From: Brucella intermedia LMG 3301
Lineage (GTDB): Bacteria > Pseudomonadota > Alphaproteobacteria > Rhizobiales > Rhizobiaceae
Assembly: GCF_000182645.1 (NCBI RefSeq)
Contig: NZ_ACQA01000002.1
Span: forward strand, 186,001-250,000
Direction: 5' to 3'
Length of the DNA: 64,000 nt
The notes below the pieces were generated by a model. The model saw nothing but the letters and a program-made list of their open reading frames with translations. It was not told the origin of the DNA and did no database searches. Positions 8,371 through 16,825 of this stretch are shown in pieces. Position 1 is the stretch's first letter; every line of letters begins with the position of its first letter. The position numbers and the translations under genes are program-made.

Positions 8371-9879
8371 TCAAGCGACGATTTTAGCGTTGTCGAACCA
8401 TTCCACGAATGCGGCGCGTTCGGCTTCTGTCAGGTGCAGGTAATGCTTGGTGCGGCGATAGAGAATGTCTTCCGCCGTCTTCGCCCATTCTTTTGCCACC
8501 AGATAGCGCACTTCCGCTTCATGGAAGTTGCCGCCGAAATGACGGCCAAGCCCTTCGAGGTTCTGCGCGCCTGCAACCACGTCCTTCGTGCGTGCGCCAT
8601 AGAGACGCCCGTAATGATGGACGAGCGTGCGCGGCATCCACGGATAGGTGTCGCGCAGGGAATTGGCGAAGGTTTCATAATCGGCATTGGCGATTTCGCC
8701 GCCGGGAAGCGGTGCGCCATGCGTCCAGTCGCCGCCCATTTTCGGGAAAATGTGCTTGAGGCGATGCATGCCGCGTTCCGCCAGTTCGCGGAAGGTGGTG
8801 ATCTTGCCGCCGAAGACGTTGAGCAACGGCGCATCGTTGGTTTCATCGAGGTCGAAGACGTAGTCGCGGGTGACGGCGGAAGGATTGCCCTTGCCGTCGT
8901 CAAACAGCGGGCGCACGCCGGAGAAGGAATGCAGCACGTCTTCACGCCTGAGCTTTTCCTTGAAATAGCGGTTCACGGCGGTCAGCAGATATTCGATTTC
9001 CTTCTCATCCGCCGCAACATCTTCGGCGCGCCCTTCATAGGCGATGTCGGTGGTGCCGATCAGCGCCTTGTCGCCCTCATAAGGGTTGATGAAGATCACG
9101 CGCTTGTCGTGGTTCTGGACGAGATAGGCATTCGCGCCCGACCAGAATTTCGGAACGATGATGTGGCTGCCCTTGACGAGGCGCACATTGCGCGACGAGT
9201 TGGAACCGGCGACATTGTGAATGACATCCGTGACCCATGGTCCGGCGCAGTTGACGATGCAGCGCGCGCGGAATGTGCGGGTCTCGCCCGTGTCGCGGTT
9301 CTTCGTTTCCACGATCCAGCCGCCTTTCTCGCGACGTGCGGAGACGACAGGCGTGCGGGTGAGGATGGTTGCGCCCTTTTCGGCAGCGCCCACCGCATTG
9401 AGGGCCACGAGGCGGGCATCGTCCACCCAGCAGTCGGAATATTCAAAACCCTTGGTGTATTGGTCGAGGATCGGCGTGCCTTCCGGGTCGCGGCGCAGAT
9501 CGAGCGTGCGCGTGCCGGGCAGCTTCTTGCGGCCACCGAGATGGTCGTAGAGGAACAGGCCGAGCCGCACCAGCCAGGCCGGACGGTCCTGCGGGCTGTG
9601 CGGCAGCACAAAACGCATCGGCCAGATGATGTGGGGAGCGGCGTTCAAAAGCACTTCGCGCTCGATCAGCGCTTCCCGTACGAGGCGGAATTCATAATAT
9701 TCGAGATAGCGCAAGCCCCCATGCACCAGCTTGCCGGAGCGCGACGAGGTTCCCTGCGCCAGATCGTCCTTTTCCGCCAGCACGACCTTGAGGCCGCGCC
9801 CGGCAGCGTCGCGGGCCACGCCCGCGCCGTTGATGCCGCCGCCGATTACAAACAGGTCGCAGGTTTCCGGTTCAGCCAT
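8371..9879 (-). CDS. eryB: erythritol-4-phosphate dehydrogenase (EryB), FAD-dependent
   Basis: It encodes a 502-residue flavoprotein of the GlpD family that oxidises L-erythritol 4-phosphate to L-3-tetrulose 4-phosphate, probably at the membrane with quinone as acceptor, as GlpD does. The FAD fold is at the N terminus (FVIGGGINGAGVARDAAGRG), followed by SSRSGKLVHGGLRYLEYYEF, the mid-protein RCIVNCAGPWVTD, and the YSFSGVRPLFDD-like segment HSFSGVRPLFDDGKG. The length is normal for the family. A second GlpD-like gene lies at 19260-20987 in the same island; this one is assigned EryB because of its operon position between eryA and eryC. Confidence 0.94.
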   Translation of the reverse strand: MAEPETCDLFVIGGGINGAGVARDAAGRGLKVVLAEKDDLAQGTSSRSGKLVHGGLRYLEYYEFRLVREALIEREVLLNAAPHIIWPMRFVLPHSPQDRPAWLVRLGLFLYDHLGGRKKLPGTRTLDLRRDPEGTPILDQYTKGFEYSDCWVDDARLVALNAVGAAEKGATILTRTPVVSARREKGGWIVETKNRDTGETRTFRARCIVNCAGPWVTDVIHNVAGSNSSRNVRLVKGSHIIVPKFWSGANAYLVQNHDKRVIFINPYEGDKALIGTTDIAYEGRAEDVAADEKEIEYLLTAVNRYFKEKLRREDVLHSFSGVRPLFDDGKGNPSAVTRDYVFDLDETNDAPLLNVFGGKITTFRELAERGMHRLKHIFPKMGGDWTHGAPLPGGEIANADYETFANSLRDTYPWMPRTLVHHYGRLYGARTKDVVAGAQNLEGLGRHFGGNFHEAEVRYLVAKEWAKTAEDILYRRTKHYLHLTEAERAAFVEWFDNAKIVA

Positions 9880-9891
9880 TTCAATATTTCC

Positions 9892-11445
9892 TTATTTGCC
9901 GGAAGCGAGCTTGTCCCAGACCGGCGTCAGAGCCAGTCGCGCTTCCCGATAGGCAACGAAAAGTTCTTCATAATGCCGTGCGCGCGCCGCATCCGGGGCT
10001 TCGCCCGCGCCCAGCAGCGGTTCCACCCATTCGGCGATGCAGTCGTCCATGGTCGGATAGGCGCCGATGGCCACGGCGGCCATCATGGCAGCACCCGCCG
10101 CGCCCGCTTCCTCGCGGGCCGAAACGCGCACAGGCGCGTTGACGGCAGCCGACAGCGTGCCGCGCAGCGCCTTCGAGCGGGCAGCGCCGCCGGTGATGCG
10201 CAGTTCGGCAGGCATTTCGCCCATTGCCGCGTAGCAATCGCGCGTCGCCATGCCGAGGCCTTCCACGACCGAACGCACCAGTTCCGGAAAACGGTCGCGG
10301 CTGGAAAGCCCGATGAAACCGGCCCGCGCATCGGCATTGACAAAGGGGCCGCGCTCGCCAGCTTCCGAAATATACGGGTGATAGAGGATGGCGCCGGGAC
10401 GGCTGGCATTGAACCAGTCATCGAGGCGGGGAATGAGATCGCCAAGCGAAACCGGCTTGTCCGGCGTCGACATGAGATCGGCTGCGACCTGCAATATCCA
10501 GTCGATATTGATGGTCGCGCCCATGTTGGTCTGCACCTGCGTGACGATGCCGGGGATCGGCAGCGCGATGACGTAGCCGGTGCCTTCCTTGTTCAGATGA
10601 ATATCGGCCACCGGCTTTGCGCGCATATGCACGCCGGTGGAGCCGATGGTCGAGCATCCGGCGTCAGCCGTACCGCCGCGCACGCCCGCACCAAGCGCAG
10701 TCATCGCCATATCCACATAGGCAAGGCTCACCGGCGTCCCCGCCCGCAGACCCGTTGCAGCCGCCGCTTCGGGGGATAGCGGATGCTGGACTTCGGTGCC
10801 GTCGATGATCTCCGGCAGCAATCCGCGGCGCTTCGTCAGGCCGAGGGCCTCGATCACCACGTCATCATACTGACGATTGCGGAAATTGCCGAAGGTGAAG
10901 CTTGCTTCCGACGGATCGGTGGCGCGAACGCCGGTGAGATTGAGATAGAGCCAGTCCTTGCAGTGAAGGGCTGCTTCCGCATTGTCCAGAAGCTCCGGCG
11001 CGGTGGCGTCCATATGCGCCATCTGCGAGCCCTGCTGGCAGGTATTGAGTCCCGTGCCGGTCGCTTCAAAGCGCGCGCGGTTCATGGGCCCGGCGGCAAG
11101 CCGCGTGACGGTGGAGGCGGCGCGGGCATCAAGCCACAGCCAGGCGTCGCCAACCGGCTGGTTGCCGTGGCCCACAAGCCAGGTTCCGTCGCCCTGTCCG
11201 GTGACGGCAATCGCCGCGGTGCGTTCGGCAAGGCCCGGCAACTTGGCGCCGAGATCGCGCAAGGCGCGCGCGCAATCCTGCCATGTCTGGGAAAGCGACT
11301 GGGTAACCGCGCCATGGTCGCCGGTATCGTATTTGTTGCGAACCGCCGCGGATTCGATCTGGCGTCCGCTGAGGTCGAAAGCGACTGCCTTGAGCACGGA
11401 CGTGCCCGCGTCGATCCCGATGATGATGTCACCTGTCTTACGCAT
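9892..11445 (-). CDS. eryA: erythritol kinase (EryA), FGGY family
   Basis: It encodes a 517-residue FGGY-family kinase that phosphorylates erythritol to L-erythritol 4-phosphate, the committing step. The N-terminal phosphate loop GIDAGTSVLKAVAFD (residues 10-24), the substrate-side AVTGQGDGTWLV and the C-terminal ELRITGGAARSKALRG adenosine motif are present. It is the first gene of the minus-strand operon. The annotated ATG at 11445 has only a weak upstream site, whereas a strong GGGAGGA about 30 bases upstream serves a ten-codon mini-ORF that overlaps this start. Translation of eryA may therefore depend on coupling. The downstream gap to eryB is 12 bases. Confidence 0.94.
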   Translation of the reverse strand: MRKTGDIIIGIDAGTSVLKAVAFDLSGRQIESAAVRNKYDTGDHGAVTQSLSQTWQDCARALRDLGAKLPGLAERTAAIAVTGQGDGTWLVGHGNQPVGDAWLWLDARAASTVTRLAAGPMNRARFEATGTGLNTCQQGSQMAHMDATAPELLDNAEAALHCKDWLYLNLTGVRATDPSEASFTFGNFRNRQYDDVVIEALGLTKRRGLLPEIIDGTEVQHPLSPEAAAATGLRAGTPVSLAYVDMAMTALGAGVRGGTADAGCSTIGSTGVHMRAKPVADIHLNKEGTGYVIALPIPGIVTQVQTNMGATINIDWILQVAADLMSTPDKPVSLGDLIPRLDDWFNASRPGAILYHPYISEAGERGPFVNADARAGFIGLSSRDRFPELVRSVVEGLGMATRDCYAAMGEMPAELRITGGAARSKALRGTLSAAVNAPVRVSAREEAGAAGAAMMAAVAIGAYPTMDDCIAEWVEPLLGAGEAPDAARARHYEELFVAYREARLALTPVWDKLASGK

Positions 11446-11470
11446 GGCGGATATCTGCCTTCATTGACAT
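11438..11470 (-). CDS. possible ten-codon leader overlapping the eryA start
   Basis: On the minus strand an ATG (11468-11470) lies six bases after GGGAGGA and opens a frame encoding MSMKADIRHA, with a TAA at 11438-11440. It overlaps the first codons of eryA in another frame. The leader has a far better ribosome-binding site than eryA itself, so ribosomes finishing it could reinitiate at the eryA ATG. No attenuator-like codon bias is seen in the peptide. This is a prediction from sequence alone. Confidence 0.35.
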   Translation of the reverse strand: MSMKADIRHA

Positions 11471-12018
11471 TTGGATTCCTCCCGCGACTGAAAATACATC
11501 GCTCGCGGCCCCGTTTATAATGAAATCGGGCAATGGCGTAAGCTGGAGATAACATAACGCTATCACCTTGTCTGTAAAATTTTCGAGAGTGCGCATTTTT
11601 TTTCACCAAAGAGTGAATGTGGAGAAAATCGCTATGCGGCGGCTTGCGGTTTTGTCCGGGTTCTTCCGCGATATGTTGAGCTGTCTTCTATGTTGGCTTC
11701 AATTTAAATATTTGAATATAAATGATAATTTAAGTGACGCGGATTGCTGATCCATCCGGGCTGGCGATGAATGTCAAAGCTGCGAATAACGCGCCCGATA
11801 ACGGATTATGTAGTGGATTTCGCTGGATCGTGATCGGGATTCAGCGCGAAATTATGCTAATTCACCGGCGTTTGGAAAACATCCGATTGACAGCTTTGGA
11901 GCTTTATAACATCATTATTGGAGTTAATAACACGCCGCTATCATAAGTTCCGATGGGCGGCGCATCTGTTCCAGGATGCACGGAGGAGCGGGGCCCTGGA
12001 ATTCACGTGGAGGATATC
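11471..12018. promoter_or_regulatory. divergent control region between eryA and the importer operon
   Basis: This 548-base non-coding stretch separates the two divergent erythritol operons. It is markedly A/T-rich around 11690-11735 and 11880-11945, unlike the flanking genes. Promoters in both directions and the EryD operator should lie here. A TTGACA at 11887-11892 and TATAAC at 11905-11910 are visible but only 12 bases apart, so they are not a convincing pair. I could not identify a clear EryD palindrome. Confidence 0.6.
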
Positions 12019-12111
12019 ATGATCTCGTCTGCCGCATCTTGCACCGCTCTCGCGGAGGCTTTCGCCTACCCGGCAGGCGTGATGGTCGAGGATGATCTCC
12101 GGGCGGTCTGA
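12019..12111 (+). CDS. possible 30-residue small protein upstream of the importer
   Basis: A 31-codon frame begins with ATG 12019, six bases after GGAGG (12009-12013), and ends at TGA 12109-12111. The predicted peptide begins MISSAASCTALAEAFAYPAG and ends with an acidic stretch; it has no transmembrane segment or family I recognise. It lies 62 bases before the DUF2291 gene on the same strand, so it would be the first translated unit of the importer mRNA. The strong ribosome-binding site is the only real support. Confidence 0.3.
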   Translation: MISSAASCTALAEAFAYPAGVMVEDDLRAV

Positions 12112-12173
12112 ATTCAGCCGCATCTTCTGTTTCTATAACGACAATCCGGCAGAATTGCTGAAGGCGTTTGATA

Positions 12174-12827
12174 ATGAGTGCACAAACCAGTCAAGTTTCA
12201 CAAAAACCCGCCAAGCTGAGCCGCGCCATCGTCTGGAGCGTGATCGCTGCGGTTGTGGTTGTCGGCGCGATTGCTTTCGACACGAAGGTCGTGAAGATCG
12301 GGTCTGATTCCGATGTGCGCCAGCAGGCTTTCTCTCCCGATGCCTATGGCGCAACCGAATTTCCCAAGGTCAAGGCCAGCGTCGAGCAGCGCGCCGTCGA
12401 TGCCGTGGAAGTCGGAACGGCTCTCGCTGCCGATAAGGCTGCAGCCGGAAAGAAATATGGCGTGGGCGACGTCAATCCGGTCATCCCGGTCAAGTTCACC
12501 GGCGTCGTGGAAGAGCGCAAGTCCAACTACAATGTCGTGAAGGTTGAAGGCCTGCCGGAAGGCATGGCGATCCGCATCCAGACCGGCCCCGCCGTCAACG
12601 GCACGGACCTGCGCGATGCCACCGGCGAAATCCAGTTCGGCCAGTTCAAGAACCAGATCGAATATCAGAACGCCGGTTCGGCGCTGAACAACGAGATGAA
12701 GAAGCAGGTGCTTTCGGGCGTCGATGTAGAAAACCTGACGGGCAAGACCGTTTCGGTTGTCGGCGTGTTCAAGCTGGTCAATCCCAAGAACTGGCTCGTC
12801 ACGCCTGTGGGGCTCGAAGTGAAATGA
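12174..12827 (+). CDS. DUF2291 membrane-anchored protein of the erythritol importer operon
   Basis: It encodes a 217-residue protein of the DUF2291 family, a set of predicted periplasmic proteins encoded next to sugar ABC importers. A single hydrophobic segment (AIVWSVIAAVVVVGAIAF, about residues 18-35) anchors the N terminus. The periplasmic part carries FTGVVEERKSNYNVVKVEGLP and NLTGKTVSVVGVFKL, an OB-fold-like pattern. There is no lipobox cysteine. ATG 12174 is preferred over TTG 12168 because AAGG (12161-12164) is spaced better. It overlaps the ATPase start by four bases. Its role in transport is unknown; assembly or binding-protein interaction is a guess. Confidence 0.8.
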   Translation: MSAQTSQVSQKPAKLSRAIVWSVIAAVVVVGAIAFDTKVVKIGSDSDVRQQAFSPDAYGATEFPKVKASVEQRAVDAVEVGTALAADKAAAGKKYGVGDVNPVIPVKFTGVVEERKSNYNVVKVEGLPEGMAIRIQTGPAVNGTDLRDATGEIQFGQFKNQIEYQNAGSALNNEMKKQVLSGVDVENLTGKTVSVVGVFKLVNPKNWLVTPVGLEVK

Positions 12828-14368
12828 GCACCGCTCCCAAAATCGAAGGCAAAAACGGCGATGTCGTTCTTGCCGCGCATAACGTCGCCAAATCCTACGG
12901 TCGCATTCATGCCCTGAAAGGCGTGAATTTTGAAATCCGCCGTGGTCAGGTCACGACGCTTTTCGGCGAAAACGGCGCCGGGAAATCCACCTTGATGAAA
13001 GTGCTGTCCGGCGTCATCCAGCCGACTTCCGGCACGATCATTCTCGACGGCGAACCGGTGACGTTCAACTCGTCCACCGAAGCGCGCGACCACGGCATCT
13101 CGATCATCCATCAGGAGCTGAGCCTCGCGCCCAACATGAATGTGCGCGACAACATCTTCATGGGACGCGAGATCCGCACCGCCACCGGCGTCGATTTTGC
13201 CGAGGAAGAACGGCTGACGCGCGAGCTTCTGGCCGAACTGGAAGAAGACATCGACCCGCTGACGCCGGTCGAGGAACTGCGTCTCGGCCAGCAGCAGGTG
13301 GTGGAAATCGCCCGCGCGCTTTCGGTCAATTCGCGCATTCTCATCATGGATGAGCCCACTTCGGCGTTGAGCGCCTCGGAAGTGGAAGTCCTGTTCAAGG
13401 TCATCCGCGACCTGACGGCGCGTGGCGTCGCCATCGTCTATATTTCGCATCATCTGGAAGAAGCGCTGCAGATCACCAATCATGCGGTTGTGCTGCGCGA
13501 CGGAACGATGACTGCCTATGCGCCGCGTGAGGAAATCGATCTGGAATGGATCGTGCGCAACATGGTCGGCGAGAACTTCGATCTCGGCTCGCCGCCCACC
13601 GGATATGAATGGGGCGATGTGGCGCTTTCTGTCGAAAACCTGACCGTTCCCGATCCGGGCGGCGCAGGCTTTTCGCTGGTCGACCGCATGTCGCTCAATG
13701 TGCGCGCCGGTGAAATCGTCTGCATCTACGGCCTCATGGGGGCTGGTCGCACGGAATTGCTGGAAACCGTTGCCGGTCGTCTCAAGGCTAGCGGGGGACG
13801 CGTGCTCCTGAAAGGGCAGGACGTTTCCGGCCTCACCATCGCGCAGCGCATCGAGCGGGGCCTTGTGCTGGTGCCGGAAGATCGCCAGCGCGACGGTCTC
13901 GTGCAGACGATGACGGTCGGCAAGAACCTGTCGCTCGCCAGCATCGCCGAGATGACCAAGGGCCTTTTCACATCGCGCAAACGCGAGAAACAGATTGTCG
14001 ATCAGTCGATCCGGAATGTGCACATCAAGACCGATGGCGGCGAAGCGGCAATCGGTTCGCTTTCCGGCGGCAACCAGCAGAAGGTCGTGATCGGCAAGAT
14101 GCTGGCGACCGAGCCGGAAGTCATCCTGCTCGATGAGCCGAGCCGCGGCATCGACATCGGCGCGAAGGCGGAAGTGTTCAAGCTTCTGGCCGAAAAGGCG
14201 AAGCAGGGCCTGGCCGTCGTCTATACGACCTCGGAAGTCGGCGAATGCCTCAGCATCGCTCATCGTATCATCGTCATGCACCGTGGACGCATCTCCGCCG
14301 AATTCGGATCGGACGTGTCCAAGGAGAAGATCATGGCCGCCTCGGGCGAAGCCATGGTCGGTCATTAG
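12824..14368 (+). CDS. eryE: sugar/polyol ABC importer ATPase (erythritol importer, EryE-type)
   Basis: It encodes a 514-residue tandem ATP-binding protein of the RbsA/MglA class. The first domain has Walker A GENGAGKST near 47-55, a shortened signature LRLGQQQVVEIARAL and Walker B ILIMDEPTSALS. The second has the degenerate Walker A GLMGAGRTEL, signature LSGGNQQKVVIGKML and Walker B VILLDEPSRGID, the asymmetry usual in this class. It overlaps the DUF2291 gene and is followed by a mosaic repeat before the permease. Position opposite eryABCD, as in Brucella and Rhizobium leguminosarum eryEFG, gives the substrate; letters follow gene order and are tentative. Confidence 0.88.
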   Translation: MSTAPKIEGKNGDVVLAAHNVAKSYGRIHALKGVNFEIRRGQVTTLFGENGAGKSTLMKVLSGVIQPTSGTIILDGEPVTFNSSTEARDHGISIIHQELSLAPNMNVRDNIFMGREIRTATGVDFAEEERLTRELLAELEEDIDPLTPVEELRLGQQQVVEIARALSVNSRILIMDEPTSALSASEVEVLFKVIRDLTARGVAIVYISHHLEEALQITNHAVVLRDGTMTAYAPREEIDLEWIVRNMVGENFDLGSPPTGYEWGDVALSVENLTVPDPGGAGFSLVDRMSLNVRAGEIVCIYGLMGAGRTELLETVAGRLKASGGRVLLKGQDVSGLTIAQRIERGLVLVPEDRQRDGLVQTMTVGKNLSLASIAEMTKGLFTSRKREKQIVDQSIRNVHIKTDGGEAAIGSLSGGNQQKVVIGKMLATEPEVILLDEPSRGIDIGAKAEVFKLLAEKAKQGLAVVYTTSEVGECLSIAHRIIVMHRGRISAEFGSDVSKEKIMAASGEAMVGH

Positions 14369-14437
14369 AGCATTTCCAGCAAAAGTGCGAAGCGGTTTTG
14401 CGTAGGATAATGCGTAAAAACAAATAGATAGAGCGGT
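14369..14437. repeat. mosaic intergenic repeat, copy 2
   Basis: It starts right after the ATPase stop, with AGCATTTCCAGCAAAAGTGC then GCGGTTTTGCGTAGGATAATGCG and AAAAACAAATAG. The same string, inverted and slightly diverged, is found at 60276-60324, and the same orientation at 37439-37510. It sits inside a presumed operon between ATPase and permease, so it could form an intercistronic hairpin in the mRNA. Confidence 0.75.
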
Positions 14438-14490
14438 TCCAGCGCCCCTTTCCTAGAAACGCTCAAGAATAGTTATGGAGCACTGATAGA

Positions 14491-15531
14491 ATGTCAGTCA
14501 CAAGCACCAACAAGGAAACAGCCGCTCCGAACGGCGCGAAGCGAAAGACCAGCCTCGTGCACCTGCTGCTCGAAGGCCGCGCGTTCTTTTCGCTGATTGC
14601 GATCATTGCAGTTTTCTCGTTTCTTTCGCCGAATTATTTCACGGTCAACAATTTCCTCACCATGTCGTCGCATGTGGCGATATTCGGCCTGCTTGCCATC
14701 GGCATGCTGCTCGTCATCCTCAATGGCGGCATCGATCTTTCGGTCGGCTCTACTTTGGGGCTGGCGGGCGTGGTTGCCGGTTTCCTGATGCAGGGCGTCA
14801 CCTTGCAGCATTTCGGCGTCATTCTTTATTTCCCGGTATGGGCGGTCGTCATCATCACCTGTGCGCTTGGCGCGTTCGTCGGCGCGATCAATGGCGTGCT
14901 GATTGCCTATCTGCGGGTTCCAGCCTTCGTTGCGACGCTTGGCGTTCTCTATTGCGCGCGCGGCGTGGCGCTGCTGATGACCAATGGCCTGACTTACAAC
15001 AATCTCGGCGGACGGCCGGAGCTTGGCAATACCGGCTTCGATTGGCTCGGCTTCAACAAGCTGTTCGGCGTGCAGATCGGTGTTCTGGTTCTGGTGGTTC
15101 TCGCCATCATCTGCGCCATCGTTCTCAACCGCACCGCATTCGGCCGCTGGCTCTATGCATCGGGCGGCAATGAACGTGCGGCTGAACTGTCCGGCGTGCC
15201 GGTCAAGCGCGTCAAGGTGTCGGTCTATGTCATTTCCGGCATCTGCGCTGCGATCGCCGGTCTGATCCTTGCTTCGCAGCTGACGTCGGCAGGCCCGACG
15301 GCAGGCACCACCTACGAACTCACGGCAATCGCCGCCGTGGTTATCGGTGGCGCTGCGCTCACTGGGGGGCGCGGTACTATACAGGGCACGCTTCTCGGCG
15401 CCTTCGTGATCGGTTTCCTTTCCGACGGCCTCGTGATCATCGGCGTGTCCTCCTACTGGCAGACCGTCTTTACCGGCGCGGTGATCGTGCTCGCGGTTCT
15501 GCTCAACAGCATTCAATACTCCCGGCGATAA
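14491..15531 (+). CDS. eryF: sugar/polyol ABC importer permease (EryF-type)
   Basis: It encodes a 346-residue inner-membrane permease of the RbsC/XylH class with about ten hydrophobic segments. Family landmarks are GGIDLSVGSTLGLAGVVAGFLM in the first third, VPAFVATLGVLYCARG, LNRTAFGRWLYASGGNERAAELSG (the cytoplasmic ATPase-contact loop) and TAGTTYELTAIAAVVIGGAALTGGRG. It pairs with the upstream ATPase; the homodimer forms the pore. The 122-base gap to the ATPase contains a mosaic repeat, and 160 bases separate it from the binding-protein gene. Confidence 0.9.
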   Translation: MSVTSTNKETAAPNGAKRKTSLVHLLLEGRAFFSLIAIIAVFSFLSPNYFTVNNFLTMSSHVAIFGLLAIGMLLVILNGGIDLSVGSTLGLAGVVAGFLMQGVTLQHFGVILYFPVWAVVIITCALGAFVGAINGVLIAYLRVPAFVATLGVLYCARGVALLMTNGLTYNNLGGRPELGNTGFDWLGFNKLFGVQIGVLVLVVLAIICAIVLNRTAFGRWLYASGGNERAAELSGVPVKRVKVSVYVISGICAAIAGLILASQLTSAGPTAGTTYELTAIAAVVIGGAALTGGRGTIQGTLLGAFVIGFLSDGLVIIGVSSYWQTVFTGAVIVLAVLLNSIQYSRR

Positions 15532-15691
15532 TCGAAAGCGGCTCTGCCCACCGTTCCGGGTGGGGCCGCTGAAATTCGGGCGTATCGAAAGGTTTCCGGA
15601 AAGGCGCATGATCTCGAAAACGGCCTGATGGAAATAAGTACCGCCGGGGAACCGGCATAACGCAAACGAAAAATGTTAAGGGAGTGAGACC

Positions 15692-16639
15692 ATGTTCAAG
15701 AAGGGAATGCGCGTTCTGTTCGCCGCTGCGGCAGCGTTGCCTCTCATCGCCAGCACGGCCTGGGCCGAAGGACTGATGACGATCATCGTCAACGATCCGT
15801 CCAACCCGTACTGGTTCACCGAAGGTGAAATCGCCAAGAAGACCGCCGAAGGTCTCGGCTACAAGGCTGTTGTCGGTGGCCACAAGGGCGACACCAACAC
15901 CGAGAGCAACCTGATCGACACCGCTATCACCAACAAGTCGGTGGCCATCATTCTCGATCCGGCCAATGCGGACGGTTCGGTCGGTGCGGTCAAGCGCGCA
16001 ATCGCCGCCAATATCCCGGTTTTCCTCGTCAATGCGGAAATCAACCAGGAAGGCCTGGCCAAGGCGCAGCTCGTTTCCAACAACGCGCAGGGCGCAGCCC
16101 TCGGCGCGACCCAGTGGGTCGAAAGCGTTGGCGACAAGGGCAAGTATGTCGAACTGTTCGGTTCGCCGTCGGACAACAACGCCGCAACGCGCTCGAACGG
16201 CTATGATACCGTTCTGTCGCAGTATCCCGATCTGGTGAAGGCCGGCAAGGACGTCGCCAACTGGGACCGTACCCAGGGCCACGACAAGATGCAGGCCCTG
16301 CTTCAGGCCAACCCGGACATTATCGGCGTCATCTCCGGTAACGACGAAATGGCTCTGGGCGCGATTGCCGCTCTGAAGAAGGCCGGCAAGCTCGATCAGG
16401 TCAAGGTCGGCGGTTTCGACGGTTCGCCGGATGCGGTCGCAGCCATCAAGGCCGGTGAATTGCAGTACACCGTTCTGCAGCCGGTTGCCGTGTTCTCGGA
16501 AGCTGCCGTCAAGCAGGCCGACAACTTCATCAAGACCGGCAAGACCGGCGTCGATCAGGAAAAGCAGCTCTTCGACTGCATCCTGATCACCAAGGACAAT
16601 GTCGACAAGTACACCTCGCCGTTCGTTCTCGAACAGTAA
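15692..16639 (+). CDS. eryG: periplasmic sugar/polyol-binding protein (EryG-type)
   Basis: It encodes a 315-residue type 1 periplasmic binding protein like RbsB. The first 25 residues form a signal peptide ending STAWA-EG. The mature protein shows the fold's VNDPSNPYWFTEGEIAKKTAEGLG opening, NKSVAIILDPANADGS, the hinge region GVISGNDEMALGAIAALKKAGK and VGGFDGSPDAVAAIKAGELQYTV. It is expected to deliver erythritol to the permease. AAGGGAGTGAG precedes the ATG. It is the last gene of the importer operon, followed by a 10-bp hairpin. Confidence 0.9.
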   Translation: MFKKGMRVLFAAAAALPLIASTAWAEGLMTIIVNDPSNPYWFTEGEIAKKTAEGLGYKAVVGGHKGDTNTESNLIDTAITNKSVAIILDPANADGSVGAVKRAIAANIPVFLVNAEINQEGLAKAQLVSNNAQGAALGATQWVESVGDKGKYVELFGSPSDNNAATRSNGYDTVLSQYPDLVKAGKDVANWDRTQGHDKMQALLQANPDIIGVISGNDEMALGAIAALKKAGKLDQVKVGGFDGSPDAVAAIKAGELQYTVLQPVAVFSEAAVKQADNFIKTGKTGVDQEKQLFDCILITKDNVDKYTSPFVLEQ

Positions 16640-16652
16640 GGTTTGAACAAGG

Positions 16653-16686
16653 CGCATCCCGGCAGCCCAGCCGCTTCCGGGATGCG
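16653..16686 (+). terminator. hairpin after eryG
   Basis: A perfect 10-bp stem CGCATCCCGG / CCGGGATGCG (16653-16662 and 16677-16686), with a 14-base loop, lies 13 bases after the binding-protein stop and is followed by TATTTCC. It probably ends the importer transcript. Confidence 0.7.
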
Positions 16687-16825
16687 TATTTCCAGAAGTC
16701 CCTCTCCTCAAGAAAGTCCCATGCAATCACTCGCTGGATTTTGGGGCTGAAGACCGCGCAATATGAAGCCTATCAGGCGATTCCGGAGCTTTCGGAACGC
16801 GCAAGCAAGGGGTCAAGTGACGGGC

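Noticed and set aside
7462..10779. A 1105-codon open frame on the plus strand
   Set aside because: It is antisense to eryC, eryB and eryA, which are clearly coding. It has no recognisable domain and is an artefact of high G+C.
11887..11910. TTGACA and TATAAC as the importer promoter
   Set aside because: Only 12 bases separate the two elements, too few for a standard promoter.
12665..14365. 566-codon minus-strand frame opposite the importer ATPase
   Set aside because: It mirrors an intact RbsA-type ATPase with all motifs; the opposite frame shows no domain.
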